Below, piece by piece: positions 32,747 through 41,592 of a stretch of DNA of 64,000 nt. Below the pieces are notes generated by a model. It was not told where the DNA came from. It was given only the letters and a program-made list of their open reading frames with translations, and made no database searches. Within the stretch, counting starts at the first letter, position 1. Each line of letters begins with the position of its first letter. Origin of the DNA: CAADGU01 sp035444285 (GTDB taxonomy: Bacteria > Chloroflexota > Anaerolineae > Promineifilales > Promineifilaceae); NCBI GenBank assembly GCA_035444285.1, contig DAOMOK010000006.1, positions 62,001 to 126,000 of the forward strand, in the 5' to 3' direction. The position numbers and the translations under genes are program-made.

Positions 32747-34564
32747 TTATGCTCGGAAATGGGCTTCCAGACGGGGCAGGTCAACCCCGGTTGACGCCAA
32801 CGCCACCACGCTGTCCAGCGGCGGGCTGCCTTTGATGTATAGCTCCGTCTCCAGGTCCAGGTCGGGCAGCAGCACAATGTAACGATTACCCCGCTGATCC
32901 AGCACAATCCCTTCGCCTTCCCAGCCGGGATTTTGCAGGAGATAGACCAATTTCCAATGCGTATTGGACAACCGTTCAGCCTGGCGCACACTGCCAATGA
33001 CGGCATCGGCCGTACCCACTCGCTCGATAATGGCGGCGGCATTCAGCAGGGGTTGGTCACACAGGTGGGCGCGTAACTGCTGATGTACAACCAGATCGAG
33101 GTAACGACGCAGAGGACTGGTGGCCTGGGCATACAGGTTCAACCCCAATCCGGCATGAATGCCGGGCGCAGTGACCTGCTGACCGCGCTGTAATTTTTTG
33201 CGCAGGGCCAGCATTTCAGACGGCCGTACCGGTTGCCGTTCATCTGAATCTGGTGGGTCTTGAATGGTGAACGGCAGCGGAATTTGATGTTGCACCGCAT
33301 AACGCGCCACCGCTTCTCCGGTCATCAACATCGCTTCCATCACCAGGGCACGGCTGCGCAGGGAGGGCAACGGCCGTATCACCACCTCCCCATCCTCCAC
33401 CCGCACCTTTACCTCCGGTAGAGCAATGAACACCGCCCCATTTTCGCGGCGGCGCGCCTCAAATCGCTGCGCCCATGTATACAACGTGGCAAACGGTTCT
33501 TCGGCCAGCCGCGCTTCCACTTGCTCATAGGTCAGGCGCGTCACCCGCACCCAACTGGGCACAATCTCCACCCCGATTATGCCGCCATCGGCAGCTAAAT
33601 CCAGGCCAAACGAAAGCGCCGGCGACACTTCCGCCAGCCCTAACCCCAGCGCTTCGGTGACAACCGGCGGCAGCATAGGCACCGTGCCTTCCGGCAAATA
33701 CAGGTTGGCAGCGCGCGCACAGGCTTCCTCATCCGCCGGGCTGCCGGGGGGTATCAGGGCAGCCACATCGGCCACATGCACCCACAACCGCTCACCGTCC
33801 AGGCTAAGAGCGTCGTCCGGGTCCTGGTTGTCCTCATCATCAATGGCAAATGAGGAAAGGTGGGTGAGGTCGCGGCGGTTTTCGGAGGGTAATGGGGTAA
33901 TAGGGTAAATGGGTAATTGGGTAGGCAGGCCAAGTCGTTGGGGGTAGGGATTAACCATTTCGTCCCAGTAGCCGATTTTGAGGAGGAGGGCGTGGGCCTG
34001 TTCGGGTGTTTCCGACTGGCCGAGGGTGCGCAGAATTTTGCTGTTTTCGCGCTGTTTGGTAGCCAGGGCCACAATTTCCTGCAAATAACCGGCGTCTTCG
34101 GACTGGTAACGGCCGTCTCGCAACCGCCCCAAAAACTCCTGCCACTGCTGTTCAGCCGCCGCTTTGGCCGCCCGTTCCGCCTGAATGTGTGCCACCACGT
34201 CAGGGGTACGAACCTCAATCGCTTCCGGGACGCCATCCACATACAACCCATCGGCCAACTGCTGCCAGATGGCCCAGGCCGCCGCCGGCGAAAATTCGTC
34301 ATAAACCAGTTCGGCCAGTTCGGGCAAAGTGGTGGTTTGTCCGGCCAATAGTTCGCAGGCGGTCTGCATATCACCGGGCGGTGGCTGCAAGCGGGATAAG
34401 GCCGGCGCAGGGCCAGGATGCAGTAAAATCACATCTTTGGGTCGCACGCTCAGGCGGCTGCCATCCGGCAGTTCTATAAACAGTTTCTTGCCAGTCTGTA
34501 CCACACGGGCAGGCTGGTTTTTGTATACAGTCAGGCTGTCAATCTGCAATTCTTCGTCAGGCAT
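32747..34564 (-). CDS. RNase II/R family exoribonuclease (RNB domain)
   Basis: The start is at 34564 (MPDEELQIDSLTVYKNQPAR), giving 605 aa; longer starts run into the kinase gene and are rejected. An N-terminal SH3-like patch and a helical domain precede the RNB catalytic barrel with the Mg-binding Asp cluster IDDEDNQDPDDALSLDG (about residue 242) and the SPLRRYLDLVVHQQLRAHL motif near 490. The C terminus has only a short S1-like end. It degrades RNA 3' to 5' in the cytosol; the shape resembles cyanobacterial RNB proteins. A GGGTAATTGGGTAAT-type repeat is translated just before the RNB domain. It follows the histidine kinase gene by 8 bp. Confidence 0.9.
   Translation of the reverse strand: MPDEELQIDSLTVYKNQPARVVQTGKKLFIELPDGSRLSVRPKDVILLHPGPAPALSRLQPPPGDMQTACELLAGQTTTLPELAELVYDEFSPAAAWAIWQQLADGLYVDGVPEAIEVRTPDVVAHIQAERAAKAAAEQQWQEFLGRLRDGRYQSEDAGYLQEIVALATKQRENSKILRTLGQSETPEQAHALLLKIGYWDEMVNPYPQRLGLPTQLPIYPITPLPSENRRDLTHLSSFAIDDEDNQDPDDALSLDGERLWVHVADVAALIPPGSPADEEACARAANLYLPEGTVPMLPPVVTEALGLGLAEVSPALSFGLDLAADGGIIGVEIVPSWVRVTRLTYEQVEARLAEEPFATLYTWAQRFEARRRENGAVFIALPEVKVRVEDGEVVIRPLPSLRSRALVMEAMLMTGEAVARYAVQHQIPLPFTIQDPPDSDERQPVRPSEMLALRKKLQRGQQVTAPGIHAGLGLNLYAQATSPLRRYLDLVVHQQLRAHLCDQPLLNAAAIIERVGTADAVIGSVRQAERLSNTHWKLVYLLQNPGWEGEGIVLDQRGNRYIVLLPDLDLETELYIKGSPPLDSVVALASTGVDLPRLEAHFRA
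33884..33935. repeat. In-frame GGTAATGGGTAAT repeat inside the RNB gene
   Basis: On the plus strand GGTAATGGGG, TAATAGGGTAAA, TGGGTAATTGGG run in tandem. On the coding strand they are read as LPTQLPIYPITPLPSE, a proline-rich insert before the catalytic domain. The same words form intergenic hairpins at 39837, 47404 and 48556. Confidence 0.7.
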
Positions 34565-34572
34565 ACGCCTGT

Positions 34573-36231
34573 TTATATCATCTTCTGGGCGGGGGGCAAT
34601 TGGGCAAAGGGGAGCTGCACCACAAACACGGCGCCATTGTTGGGAGCGCCCTGAGCCGTCATATGCCCAAAATGGCGCAGCACAATTTGGCGGCAAATGG
34701 CCAGACCGAGGCCGGAACCTTCATATTCACCACGGCCGTGCAGTCGGTGAAAAACACCAAAAATCCGTTCGCTGTCTTGTGGCTCAAAACCAATGCCGTT
34801 GTCGCTGACGCGGATTTCCAGCATGTCACGGCCGTTCCCCTCTACACGCTCGCCACGCACATCCACCTCTGGCGGCGCCCCTGGGCGGTGAAACTTCAAG
34901 GCATTACTGATCAGATTTTGGAAAAGCTGCCGCATTTGGGTGGCGTCGGCTTCAATAATGGGCAAGGGTTGGGTGGTGACACGGCCGTTTACCCGCTCAA
35001 TCTGGACTTCCAAATCAGAGAGAACGGCGTGGAGAACGGCCGTTAAATTCACCTGTTCAAAAGGGCGATCCTGTGTTTGCACCCGTGAATACAGCAGCAG
35101 CCCATCCAACAACGACTGCATCCGCACCGCCGAACGCTCCAGTCGCTGCAAATAATCCAGCCCCCGTTCATCCAACCGCTCCCCATACCGGGAATGCAGC
35201 CGCTCACTAAATGCCAAAATTTTGCGCAACGGCTCCTGTAAATCATGGGAGGCCACAAAAGCAAACTCTTGCAGCTCATGATTACTCCGCTCCAATTCCA
35301 GCGCATACGCTCGTCGCTGTTCCCCGGCCTGCTTGCGTTGGAGAGCGTTCACAATCACCGTAGTCAACAGCGTCAGCATCGTCACCCATACATCCGGCCA
35401 TGCCATCTCCACACCAACCGGCCCAAAAAAACCTAACGCACCCACCAGTTTTCCTTGAGAAAACATGGGCACAAACAACATACCCCGAAACCCACGCTCA
35501 GACATCCAGGTATTAAGGCCCGGTATATTTTCCACATCTTGTGGTCGGGAAATGATCAGATTTTCACCGGCGGCAAAGCGCATCATCGTCAGTTTCAGTT
35601 GGCGCACTGATATGTTTTGTAACTGCACTTTTTGGGAATCGGCGGGGTCGGCGCACCATTCATGGGTATTGGTGATCCGCGTCAGGTCGTCATAAAACAT
35701 AAAAATGGAACTGCGCACCGCCCCGGCAAACCCCGCCGCTAACCGGAGCGCATCATCCATGGCGGCATCCACCTGGCTGAAAGGAAGATTGATGAACCGG
35801 GCCGCCATTTCCGCGACGAACTGTTCCATCGCCAGACGCTGACTGAGCGCCTCTTCTATCTGTTTACGGTCTGTTACATCCCGGTTCAAAGCCACCACCC
35901 CCACTGGTTCACCGGCTTTGTTGCGCAGCAGCGTCACTTTGGCCCACACATATAGCTGCCGACCATCGCGGCACGTTTGCACGGATTCTCCTTCGTAGAA
36001 CCCCTGGTTAAAAAGACGCGCGGCGGCCTCATCATAAGAAACGCCTACTTGATACTGGGAAATAACATCATTAACCGACTTCCCCAATACCTCTTCCTCT
36101 TGCCATCCATACATGGCGGCAGCGGCGGCGTTCCAACTCAGAATGTGAAACTGCAAATCTGTAATGACAACTGCATCACGCATGTTGTCCAACAGCGCTT
36201 TCTGTTGCTCCAAATTTAATACTGTGTGCAT
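34573..36231 (-). CDS. PAS-GAF sensor histidine kinase
   Basis: The start at 36231 (MHTVLNLEQQKALLDNMRDA) gives 552 aa. A PAS domain (about 10-130; ITDLQFHILSWNAAAAAMYG) with a PAC tail is followed by a GAF domain (about 145-300), then HisKA with the phospho-acceptor His in FVASHDLQEPLRKILAFS (about residue 327), and HATPase_c with LFQNLISNALKFH, RVSDNGIGFEPQ and GSGLGLAICRQIV. No membrane span, so it is cytosolic, and no receiver gene is adjacent. The phytochrome-like ELERSNHELQEFAF lead-in is typical of bacterial light/redox kinases, but a bilin-binding Cys is not seen. Confidence 0.92.
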   Translation of the reverse strand: MHTVLNLEQQKALLDNMRDAVVITDLQFHILSWNAAAAAMYGWQEEEVLGKSVNDVISQYQVGVSYDEAAARLFNQGFYEGESVQTCRDGRQLYVWAKVTLLRNKAGEPVGVVALNRDVTDRKQIEEALSQRLAMEQFVAEMAARFINLPFSQVDAAMDDALRLAAGFAGAVRSSIFMFYDDLTRITNTHEWCADPADSQKVQLQNISVRQLKLTMMRFAAGENLIISRPQDVENIPGLNTWMSERGFRGMLFVPMFSQGKLVGALGFFGPVGVEMAWPDVWVTMLTLLTTVIVNALQRKQAGEQRRAYALELERSNHELQEFAFVASHDLQEPLRKILAFSERLHSRYGERLDERGLDYLQRLERSAVRMQSLLDGLLLYSRVQTQDRPFEQVNLTAVLHAVLSDLEVQIERVNGRVTTQPLPIIEADATQMRQLFQNLISNALKFHRPGAPPEVDVRGERVEGNGRDMLEIRVSDNGIGFEPQDSERIFGVFHRLHGRGEYEGSGLGLAICRQIVLRHFGHMTAQGAPNNGAVFVVQLPFAQLPPAQKMI

Positions 36232-36347
36232 ACCTATACCCAACCTGGCCTTGCCCATACCGATGTTTAGCCATTGACACACCTGGGCGATTGGTTAATA
36301 AGGAAGCATATATTGTTTTGTTTCACAAGGCAAAAATTGCTGCGTGA

Positions 36348-36485
36348 TATACTGGCAAGGGTCATAATCTGGCATTTTTGCCAGAGGCGGCACGGGTGGA
36401 AAGCAGCCTTTCAGGCTGAGAGGCGGCCACAGCAAAGATAGCTGCTCTGTACCGGGCACGGCCGTTACGCTACAATAATCGGCCT
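36348..36485 (+). promoter_or_regulatory. Probable promoter and structured leader of rlmN
   Basis: TATACT at 36348-36353 is a good -10 with a poor -35. The transcript would then contain a CTGGCA/TGCCAG hairpin (36369-36384), a CAGCCT/AGGCTG hairpin (36404-36418) and a further pairing GCAAAGATAGCTGC region before the start at 36486. No known riboswitch consensus fits. Confidence 0.35.
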
Positions 36486-37544
36486 ATGTTCAATTTGTAT
36501 GACCTGAGTTACCCCGCACTGGAAAAACACCTGCAAGGCTGGGGCTTTAGCCCATACCATGCCGGCCGCATCTGGGCCTGTCTCTACCAGGAACAGGTAG
36601 AAACGGTAGCAGCCATGACGGAGTTACGCCCGGATTTGCAGGCCAGATTGGTTGCGGAAACGGCCGTACCCCTCCCCCACCCGCGCCTGGACACAGACAG
36701 CAGCGACGGCTTCACCCGCAAATTCCTGCTGGCCCTGGCCGATGGGCAAACGATTGAAACCGTCCTCATGTGGTTCAAGGGGCGGGCGACCGCCTGCGTC
36801 AGCACCCAGGTGGGCTGCGCCATGGGCTGTGTCTTTTGCGCTACCGGGCAAATGGGTTTCACCCGCCACCTGACCGCCGGGGAAATTGTGGGCCAGGTCT
36901 TATTTGTAGATCGCCTCCTACAATCTGCCAGCCCTTCGGCAAGCTCAGGGCAAGGGCAACGACTGCGTAACATCGTCCTTATGGGCATGGGGGAACCGCT
37001 GCACAACTATGAGGACACGATGACGGCCGTAGACATTCTCACCCACCCCAAAGGTTTAGCCATCGCCCCACGCCACATCACCCTCAGTACCGTCGGCGTC
37101 GTGCCCGGCATCATCCGCCTGGCCGACGAAGGGCGGCAGGTGCGGCTGGCGGTCAGCCTGCACGGGGCTACCGACGCTGAGCGGCAGGCGCTGGTGCCGC
37201 CGGCCCGCCGCTGGCCCCTGGCCGAACTGATGAACGCCTGCCGCTACTACACCCACAAGCGCAAACGGCACATCTTCTTCGAGTGGACACTGATTGAAGG
37301 CAAAAATGATTCACCCGACCAGGCACATACCCTGGGCCAACTTTTGCAGACCATCCCCGCCCATGTCAACCTGATTCCCCTGAATCCCACGCCGGGGTAT
37401 GAGGGATTGCCTACGGCACGGCCGTCGGTCAAACAATTTCAGGCCATCCTCACCCAATACGGCATCCCCAGCACTGTGCGCCAGCGCCGCGGCATAGACA
37501 TCGCCGCCGGCTGTGGGCAATTGAAAGTGGCAAGTGTCAAGTGA
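36486..37544 (+). CDS. rlmN: Dual-specificity 23S rRNA A2503/tRNA A37 methyltransferase
   Basis: This 352-aa radical-SAM enzyme has the cluster motif CAMGCVFCATGQMGF (CxxxCxxC, about residue 115), GEIVGQVLF, NIVLMGMGEPLHNYEDT, ISLSTVGVVPGI-like ITLSTVGVVPGI, and the C-terminal Cys in AAGCGQLK that forms the methyl-Cys intermediate. It methylates C2 of A2503 in 23S rRNA and A37 in some tRNAs. A SASPSASSGQG insertion (residues 148-158) just before the RLRNIVLMGMGEP strand comes from a widespread CCTTCGGCAAGCTCAGGG repeat. Confidence 0.95.
   Translation: MFNLYDLSYPALEKHLQGWGFSPYHAGRIWACLYQEQVETVAAMTELRPDLQARLVAETAVPLPHPRLDTDSSDGFTRKFLLALADGQTIETVLMWFKGRATACVSTQVGCAMGCVFCATGQMGFTRHLTAGEIVGQVLFVDRLLQSASPSASSGQGQRLRNIVLMGMGEPLHNYEDTMTAVDILTHPKGLAIAPRHITLSTVGVVPGIIRLADEGRQVRLAVSLHGATDAERQALVPPARRWPLAELMNACRYYTHKRKRHIFFEWTLIEGKNDSPDQAHTLGQLLQTIPAHVNLIPLNPTPGYEGLPTARPSVKQFQAILTQYGIPSTVRQRRGIDIAAGCGQLKVASVK
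36933..36957. repeat. In-frame CCCTTCG..AAGCTCAGGG repeat inside rlmN
   Basis: CCCTTCGGCAAGCTCAGGGC followed by AAGGG matches a common environmental interspersed repeat (usually CCCTTCGACAAGCTCAGGG). It encodes PSASSGQG within a loop. Confidence 0.75.
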
Positions 37545-37650
37545 ATGTCTACCCACCTGACGCCTGCTACCCTTTTCGCTTTGCCTTGAAACTGGGTATA
37601 CTAACCATGCCAATTGCTGATGGCGCGTATCAATCATTCAGGCCATCGGC

Positions 37651-39831
37651 ATGGCAGGCATAGAAGATATGGAAGAATCCACTTTAACCGGGAAAACTGT
37701 TGGCAAATACCACATTGAAGAGCGCCTGGGTCGTGGTGGTATGGCCGAGGTCTACAAGGGGTATCAAGAGAGCCTGGATCGCTACGTCGCCATCAAGATC
37801 ATGCACACCTTCCTCAGCGCCGAGGATGATTTTTTGCAGCGCTTTAAGCGCGAAGCACGGGCTATGGCGGCGCTGGGCCACCCCAATATCGTCCGCGTGT
37901 ATGACTTTGATACCTACGGTAAAGACAGCTACTACCTGGTCATGGAATACATTGACGGCGGCACACTGAAACAAAAGCTGGAAGAACTGGCTGCCACCGG
38001 CGAACGTTTTCCTCTGGAACAATCGGTCAAGATGATGGCTGATATTGCCGACGCGCTGGCCTATGCTCACCGGCGTGGCATGGTACACCGGGACATTAAA
38101 CCGGCCAACATCATGCTGCGCAAAGAGACGGGCCAGGCGGTGCTGACCGATTTTGGCATTGTCAAGCTGATGGGCAGCCAGACAATGGCTTTTACTGCCA
38201 CCGGCGCCCTCATTGGCACCCCTTCCTACATGTCACCGGAGCAGGCATTGGGCAAACCGGGTGACGAGCGGGTAGATATTTACTCGTTAGGCGTCTTGCT
38301 CTTTCAAATGGTAACCAACCAACTGCCGTTTGCCGCCGATACACCGCTGGCGGTGGTGATGAAACACGTGAATGAGCCGGTGCCGCAACCGGTGACGTTT
38401 AACCCGGATATTCCGCTGGATTTGCAGAACGTGATCATTAAGTCTTTGGCTAAGAACCCGGATGAGCGTTTTCAGACGGCGGCGGAAATGGCGGCAGCGT
38501 TGCGAGCGGTTAACTGGTCAGGTGAACGGGCGACCACGGCCGTTACCCCCCTCGTGGGCGCTACGGCCGTCACCCCACCCCCTGATTTCACTGCACCCGG
38601 CATGACCATTGCCGCGCAAACGGCCGTAGTCGGCGGCCAAACCTCTACCGTTGTTCACACTCCGGCTGAGCAAACGGCCGTCGGCGCGACGGTGATCAGC
38701 TCAGGAGAAACGGCCGTCGCCCCACCCGCCCGCAAAATCCCCACCTGGGCCTACGCTGTGGTTGGCGTGATACTGCTGCTTCTCATTGGTGGCGGGTTAT
38801 TTGCCAGTGGCGCGTTTGGCGGTGGCAACGAAGGCAACGAGACGCCCGCCGTCATTAGCGGCGGCGAGAGTACCAATACTCCCACCACAGCCGCCGCCAC
38901 CGCCACCGAAACGTTACCACCAGTCACAGCTACCCCCAACCTGGTAGCCACCCAGTTAGCAGAACTGTCGGTAGCCCTGACAGAAGCCGCCGCCACCGAC
39001 ACACCGACGGTGACGCCTACGGCATCCCATACTCCGGCGGCGTCCGCCACGCCTTCCCCCACCACAGACGCCACCGCCGCCTTTCTGGCCAGTTGTGTGC
39101 CCACAGCACGGCTCGTTTCCACCACCAGAGCCAATACCACCTCCAATGGCGTCTTTCCCAACAGCGGCTTTACGGCCCAGTGGGTGCTGGAAAACAACAG
39201 CAACTGCCCCTGGCCGGCCGACCTGGTTTGGGCTTATGTGGAAGGGGAGGAATTTGATTATGAGGGCGACCCAATTGCCGTAGGCACGGCCGTTGCGCCC
39301 GGTTCGCGCGCCACCATCACGGCTGACTTCACTTCTCCCGCCACCACCGGTACTTATGAAAGCATATGGCAGTTACAGAACGCTGATGGCGACGCCATCG
39401 GTACGCCGCTGACCTTTAGTTTTGTGGTGGTACCCCGCCAGACGCCCACCCCCACTGCTTCACCCACTTCAGCAGCGCCTACCGCCACCCCCTCTCCTGC
39501 ACCCGGCGCCGGTACAGCCAACTACATTTTCACCGTTGAGTCATGTGAATATCCTGGCAATGGCCCGGATTGGCGTTGTCAGATCACTATCTTCCCTTAC
39601 CTGGATGGCGGCAGCGGCGGCCAATTCACCGTCTTCGTCTTTGACCGGCCGGGTGGGCAGGCCACCGAATATCGCGGCGCGGGGCCATTCACCCACTTCG
39701 CGCAGTCGCGGCGCTGTGCTGCTTACAATCACGAAATCCGCGTCGTTGAAGACACCACCGCCACCCAAAAGTCAGGTCAGATTTATATTGACCCGAATAA
39801 TCATTTCCCCGGTGGCTGCACCCTGCCGTAA
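37651..39831 (+). CDS. Membrane Ser/Thr protein kinase with extracytoplasmic NBR1-like domain
   Basis: This 726-aa PknB-like kinase has a catalytic domain at about 25-285 with GRGGMAEVYKG, Lys in VAIKIM, HRDIKPANIM (about 145) and TDFGIVK. A 75-residue Thr/Ala linker with five octamer-encoded TAV peptides leads to a TM helix (WAYAVVGVILLLLIGGGLFA, about 365-385). Outside lies a Thr/Pro/Ala-rich stretch, an Ig-like NBR1/FW domain (about 480-600; VFPNSGFTAQWVLENNSNCP, CPWPADL) and a small Cys-containing C-terminal domain. It probably signals envelope state to cytoplasmic targets. The start may also be 37669. Confidence 0.92.
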   Translation: MAGIEDMEESTLTGKTVGKYHIEERLGRGGMAEVYKGYQESLDRYVAIKIMHTFLSAEDDFLQRFKREARAMAALGHPNIVRVYDFDTYGKDSYYLVMEYIDGGTLKQKLEELAATGERFPLEQSVKMMADIADALAYAHRRGMVHRDIKPANIMLRKETGQAVLTDFGIVKLMGSQTMAFTATGALIGTPSYMSPEQALGKPGDERVDIYSLGVLLFQMVTNQLPFAADTPLAVVMKHVNEPVPQPVTFNPDIPLDLQNVIIKSLAKNPDERFQTAAEMAAALRAVNWSGERATTAVTPLVGATAVTPPPDFTAPGMTIAAQTAVVGGQTSTVVHTPAEQTAVGATVISSGETAVAPPARKIPTWAYAVVGVILLLLIGGGLFASGAFGGGNEGNETPAVISGGESTNTPTTAAATATETLPPVTATPNLVATQLAELSVALTEAAATDTPTVTPTASHTPAASATPSPTTDATAAFLASCVPTARLVSTTRANTTSNGVFPNSGFTAQWVLENNSNCPWPADLVWAYVEGEEFDYEGDPIAVGTAVAPGSRATITADFTSPATTGTYESIWQLQNADGDAIGTPLTFSFVVVPRQTPTPTASPTSAAPTATPSPAPGAGTANYIFTVESCEYPGNGPDWRCQITIFPYLDGGSGGQFTVFVFDRPGGQATEYRGAGPFTHFAQSRRCAAYNHEIRVVEDTTATQKSGQIYIDPNNHFPGGCTLP

Positions 39832-39836
39832 AGAAT

Positions 39837-39872
39837 GTAATTGGGTAATTGGCGTCTCAATTACCCAATTAC
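39837..39872. repeat. GTAATTGGGTAATTG perfect hairpin between convergent genes
   Basis: A 15-bp stem (39837-39851 with 39858-39872) overlaps the last codons of the ABC ATPase and follows the kinase stop by 5 bp. Probable bidirectional terminator. Confidence 0.8.
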
Positions 39873-40541
39873 CTCCACCTCCCCTTCATGCACCCGATAC
39901 ACCCTGTCCACCAGAGGCACAATTTCCGGGTTGTGGGTAGCCATAATCAGCGTTTTGCCCGCATCGCGGGTCAGTTTTAGCAAAAGCGCCATCACAATTT
40001 CGCCCGTTTCTTCATCCAGATTACCGGTGGGTTCATCCGCCAACAGCAGCAGTGGGTTGTGCGCCAGGGCGCGGGCAATAGCCACTCGCTGTTGTTCACC
40101 GCCGGACAGTTTATCGGGAAAGGTGTGTTGGCGGTCGGCCAGTCCCACCTGTTCCAGCAAGGCCAGGGCGGATTCAGTGGCAGCACGGCCGTTGCGCCCT
40201 GCCAACTCCTGCGGCAGCGTCACATTCTCCAACACCGTCAACGTCGGAATCAGGTTAAAGAACTGAAAGACAAACCCGATGTGATCACGACGGAATAGGG
40301 TACGCTGCCGTTCGCTCAGGTCGGTGATGGCCGTGTGTTGGATGGTGACACGGCCGTGTGATGGCTTCTCGATGCCGCTAATTAGATTGAGCAACGTACT
40401 CTTTCCGCTGCCACTTTTGCCCAGGAGGATAGAAAACTCCCCCTCGTAAAACTGTGTATTCACCGTCCTCAACACCTGGCGCAGCCGATCCCCTTCCTGG
40501 AAATCCTTACTCAGGTTTTCGAGACAAATCAATGGGTTCAT
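39861..40541 (-). CDS. ABC transporter ATP-binding protein (LolD/MacB type)
   Basis: This 226-aa ATPase starts at 40541 (MNPLICLENLSKDF). It has Walker A LGKSGSGKSTLLNLISG, Q-loop FVFQFFNLIPTLTVLENV, signature LSGGEQQRVAIARAL, Walker B LLLADEPTGNLDEETG and H-loop MATHNPEI: the class that drives FtsX-like permeases (lipoprotein release, MacB). The probable partner is the permease at 43660-46233, on the other strand 3 kb away. Confidence 0.92.
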   Translation of the reverse strand: MNPLICLENLSKDFQEGDRLRQVLRTVNTQFYEGEFSILLGKSGSGKSTLLNLISGIEKPSHGRVTIQHTAITDLSERQRTLFRRDHIGFVFQFFNLIPTLTVLENVTLPQELAGRNGRAATESALALLEQVGLADRQHTFPDKLSGGEQQRVAIARALAHNPLLLLADEPTGNLDEETGEIVMALLLKLTRDAGKTLIMATHNPEIVPLVDRVYRVHEGEVEVIG

Positions 40542-40606
40542 GAACAAATCAATCCTTCCACAAGATGAGCGTTTCTACATGATTCTATACAGAAAAATCA
40601 AATATC

Positions 40607-40636
40607 TTGACAAAATCTATACAACACGGTTACAAT
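40607..40636 (+). promoter_or_regulatory. Strong sigma70-type promoter of the hydrolase gene
   Basis: TTGACA (40607-40612) and TACAAT (40631-40636) are 18 bp apart, about 40 bp before the start at 40676. Confidence 0.75.
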
Positions 40637-40675
40637 AACGTTTGCATGTACAAAGTTTAGACCAGGAAAAAATCA

Positions 40676-41488
40676 ATGACACCAATTAACCCTACCGAAT
40701 CATTATCTGTTAAGAAAAACGGCAATTCCCTCAAAATGAAAAAATCAAAGAAAGCAATTTTAATGTTATTGGCATTATTGGCCGTTTTACTGCTGGTTTC
40801 TATTGGCTTTGTAGCCTGGGCGGGTGACGCTGCCGACCCGATGCCGGAGGCAATAGCCACCCTCACCACTGACGCGCAGGTCACTGTAAACCAGGATGAA
40901 TGGATTACATTCACGCCAACCGGCGCACAGCCCGATAGTGGATTGATCATTTACCCCGGCGGACGGGTAGACCCCCGCGCTTATGCGCCCATCGCCCATG
41001 CCATTGCCAGCCAGGGCTACCAGGTGGTGATTGTACCTATGCCCCTGAATCTGGCCTTCTTTGACGCGAATGCAGCGTCAGATGTAATCACCGCTTATCC
41101 AGAAATCCGGCAATGGGCCATTGCCGGTCACTCGCTGGGTGGCGCGATGGCAGCGCAATATGCCTACAACCACCCAGATCAGGTAGATGGCTTGGTCTTG
41201 TGGGCCGCCTATCCGGCGCAGAATGCCAACTTATCAGGTTATGACCTTGACGTGGTGTCCGTTTATGGCACGGAAGACGGTCTGGCTTCCATAGCGGATA
41301 TTGAGAATGCCAAAAATCTGTTGCCGACTGATGTACAATGGTGGCCGATTACGGGTGGCAATCATGCCCAATTTGGCTGGTATGGCGATCAATCCGGCGA
41401 TAATCCCGCTACCATTGACCGGGCCACACAGCAGGCACAAATCATAGAAGCAACCCTGAATTTGCTAAATAATCTGAAACCACAGTAA
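40676..41488 (+). CDS. Membrane-anchored alpha/beta hydrolase
   Basis: The start at 40676 has AGGAAA in front. The N terminus (lysine-rich, then AILMLLALLAVLLLVSIGFV) is a signal anchor. The domain (about 65-265) has GLIIYPGGRVDPRAY, the nucleophile elbow AIAGHSLGGAMAAQYAY, acidic DGLASIADIEN and a His in TGGNHAQFGWYG, as in the Abhydrolase_5 group. It probably faces outside. Substrate unknown. The first 60 nt and the promoter are AT-rich. Confidence 0.82.
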   Translation: MTPINPTESLSVKKNGNSLKMKKSKKAILMLLALLAVLLLVSIGFVAWAGDAADPMPEAIATLTTDAQVTVNQDEWITFTPTGAQPDSGLIIYPGGRVDPRAYAPIAHAIASQGYQVVIVPMPLNLAFFDANAASDVITAYPEIRQWAIAGHSLGGAMAAQYAYNHPDQVDGLVLWAAYPAQNANLSGYDLDVVSVYGTEDGLASIADIENAKNLLPTDVQWWPITGGNHAQFGWYGDQSGDNPATIDRATQQAQIIEATLNLLNNLKPQ

Positions 41489-41592
41489 GAATTCTGGCAT
41501 ATACAGACTCTACTTACTACCCACCTGATTAAACTGAACCCAGCTACAACGTTGCCACTCAGGTTTATCTTGCAACTGCTAAGGAGATGAAA

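Noticed and set aside
36385..36480. TPP riboswitch before rlmN, suggested by GGCTGAGA
   Set aside because: The second conserved block (CCTGATC...GGTTAATACC.AGCG) is missing, and the downstream gene is unrelated to thiamine.
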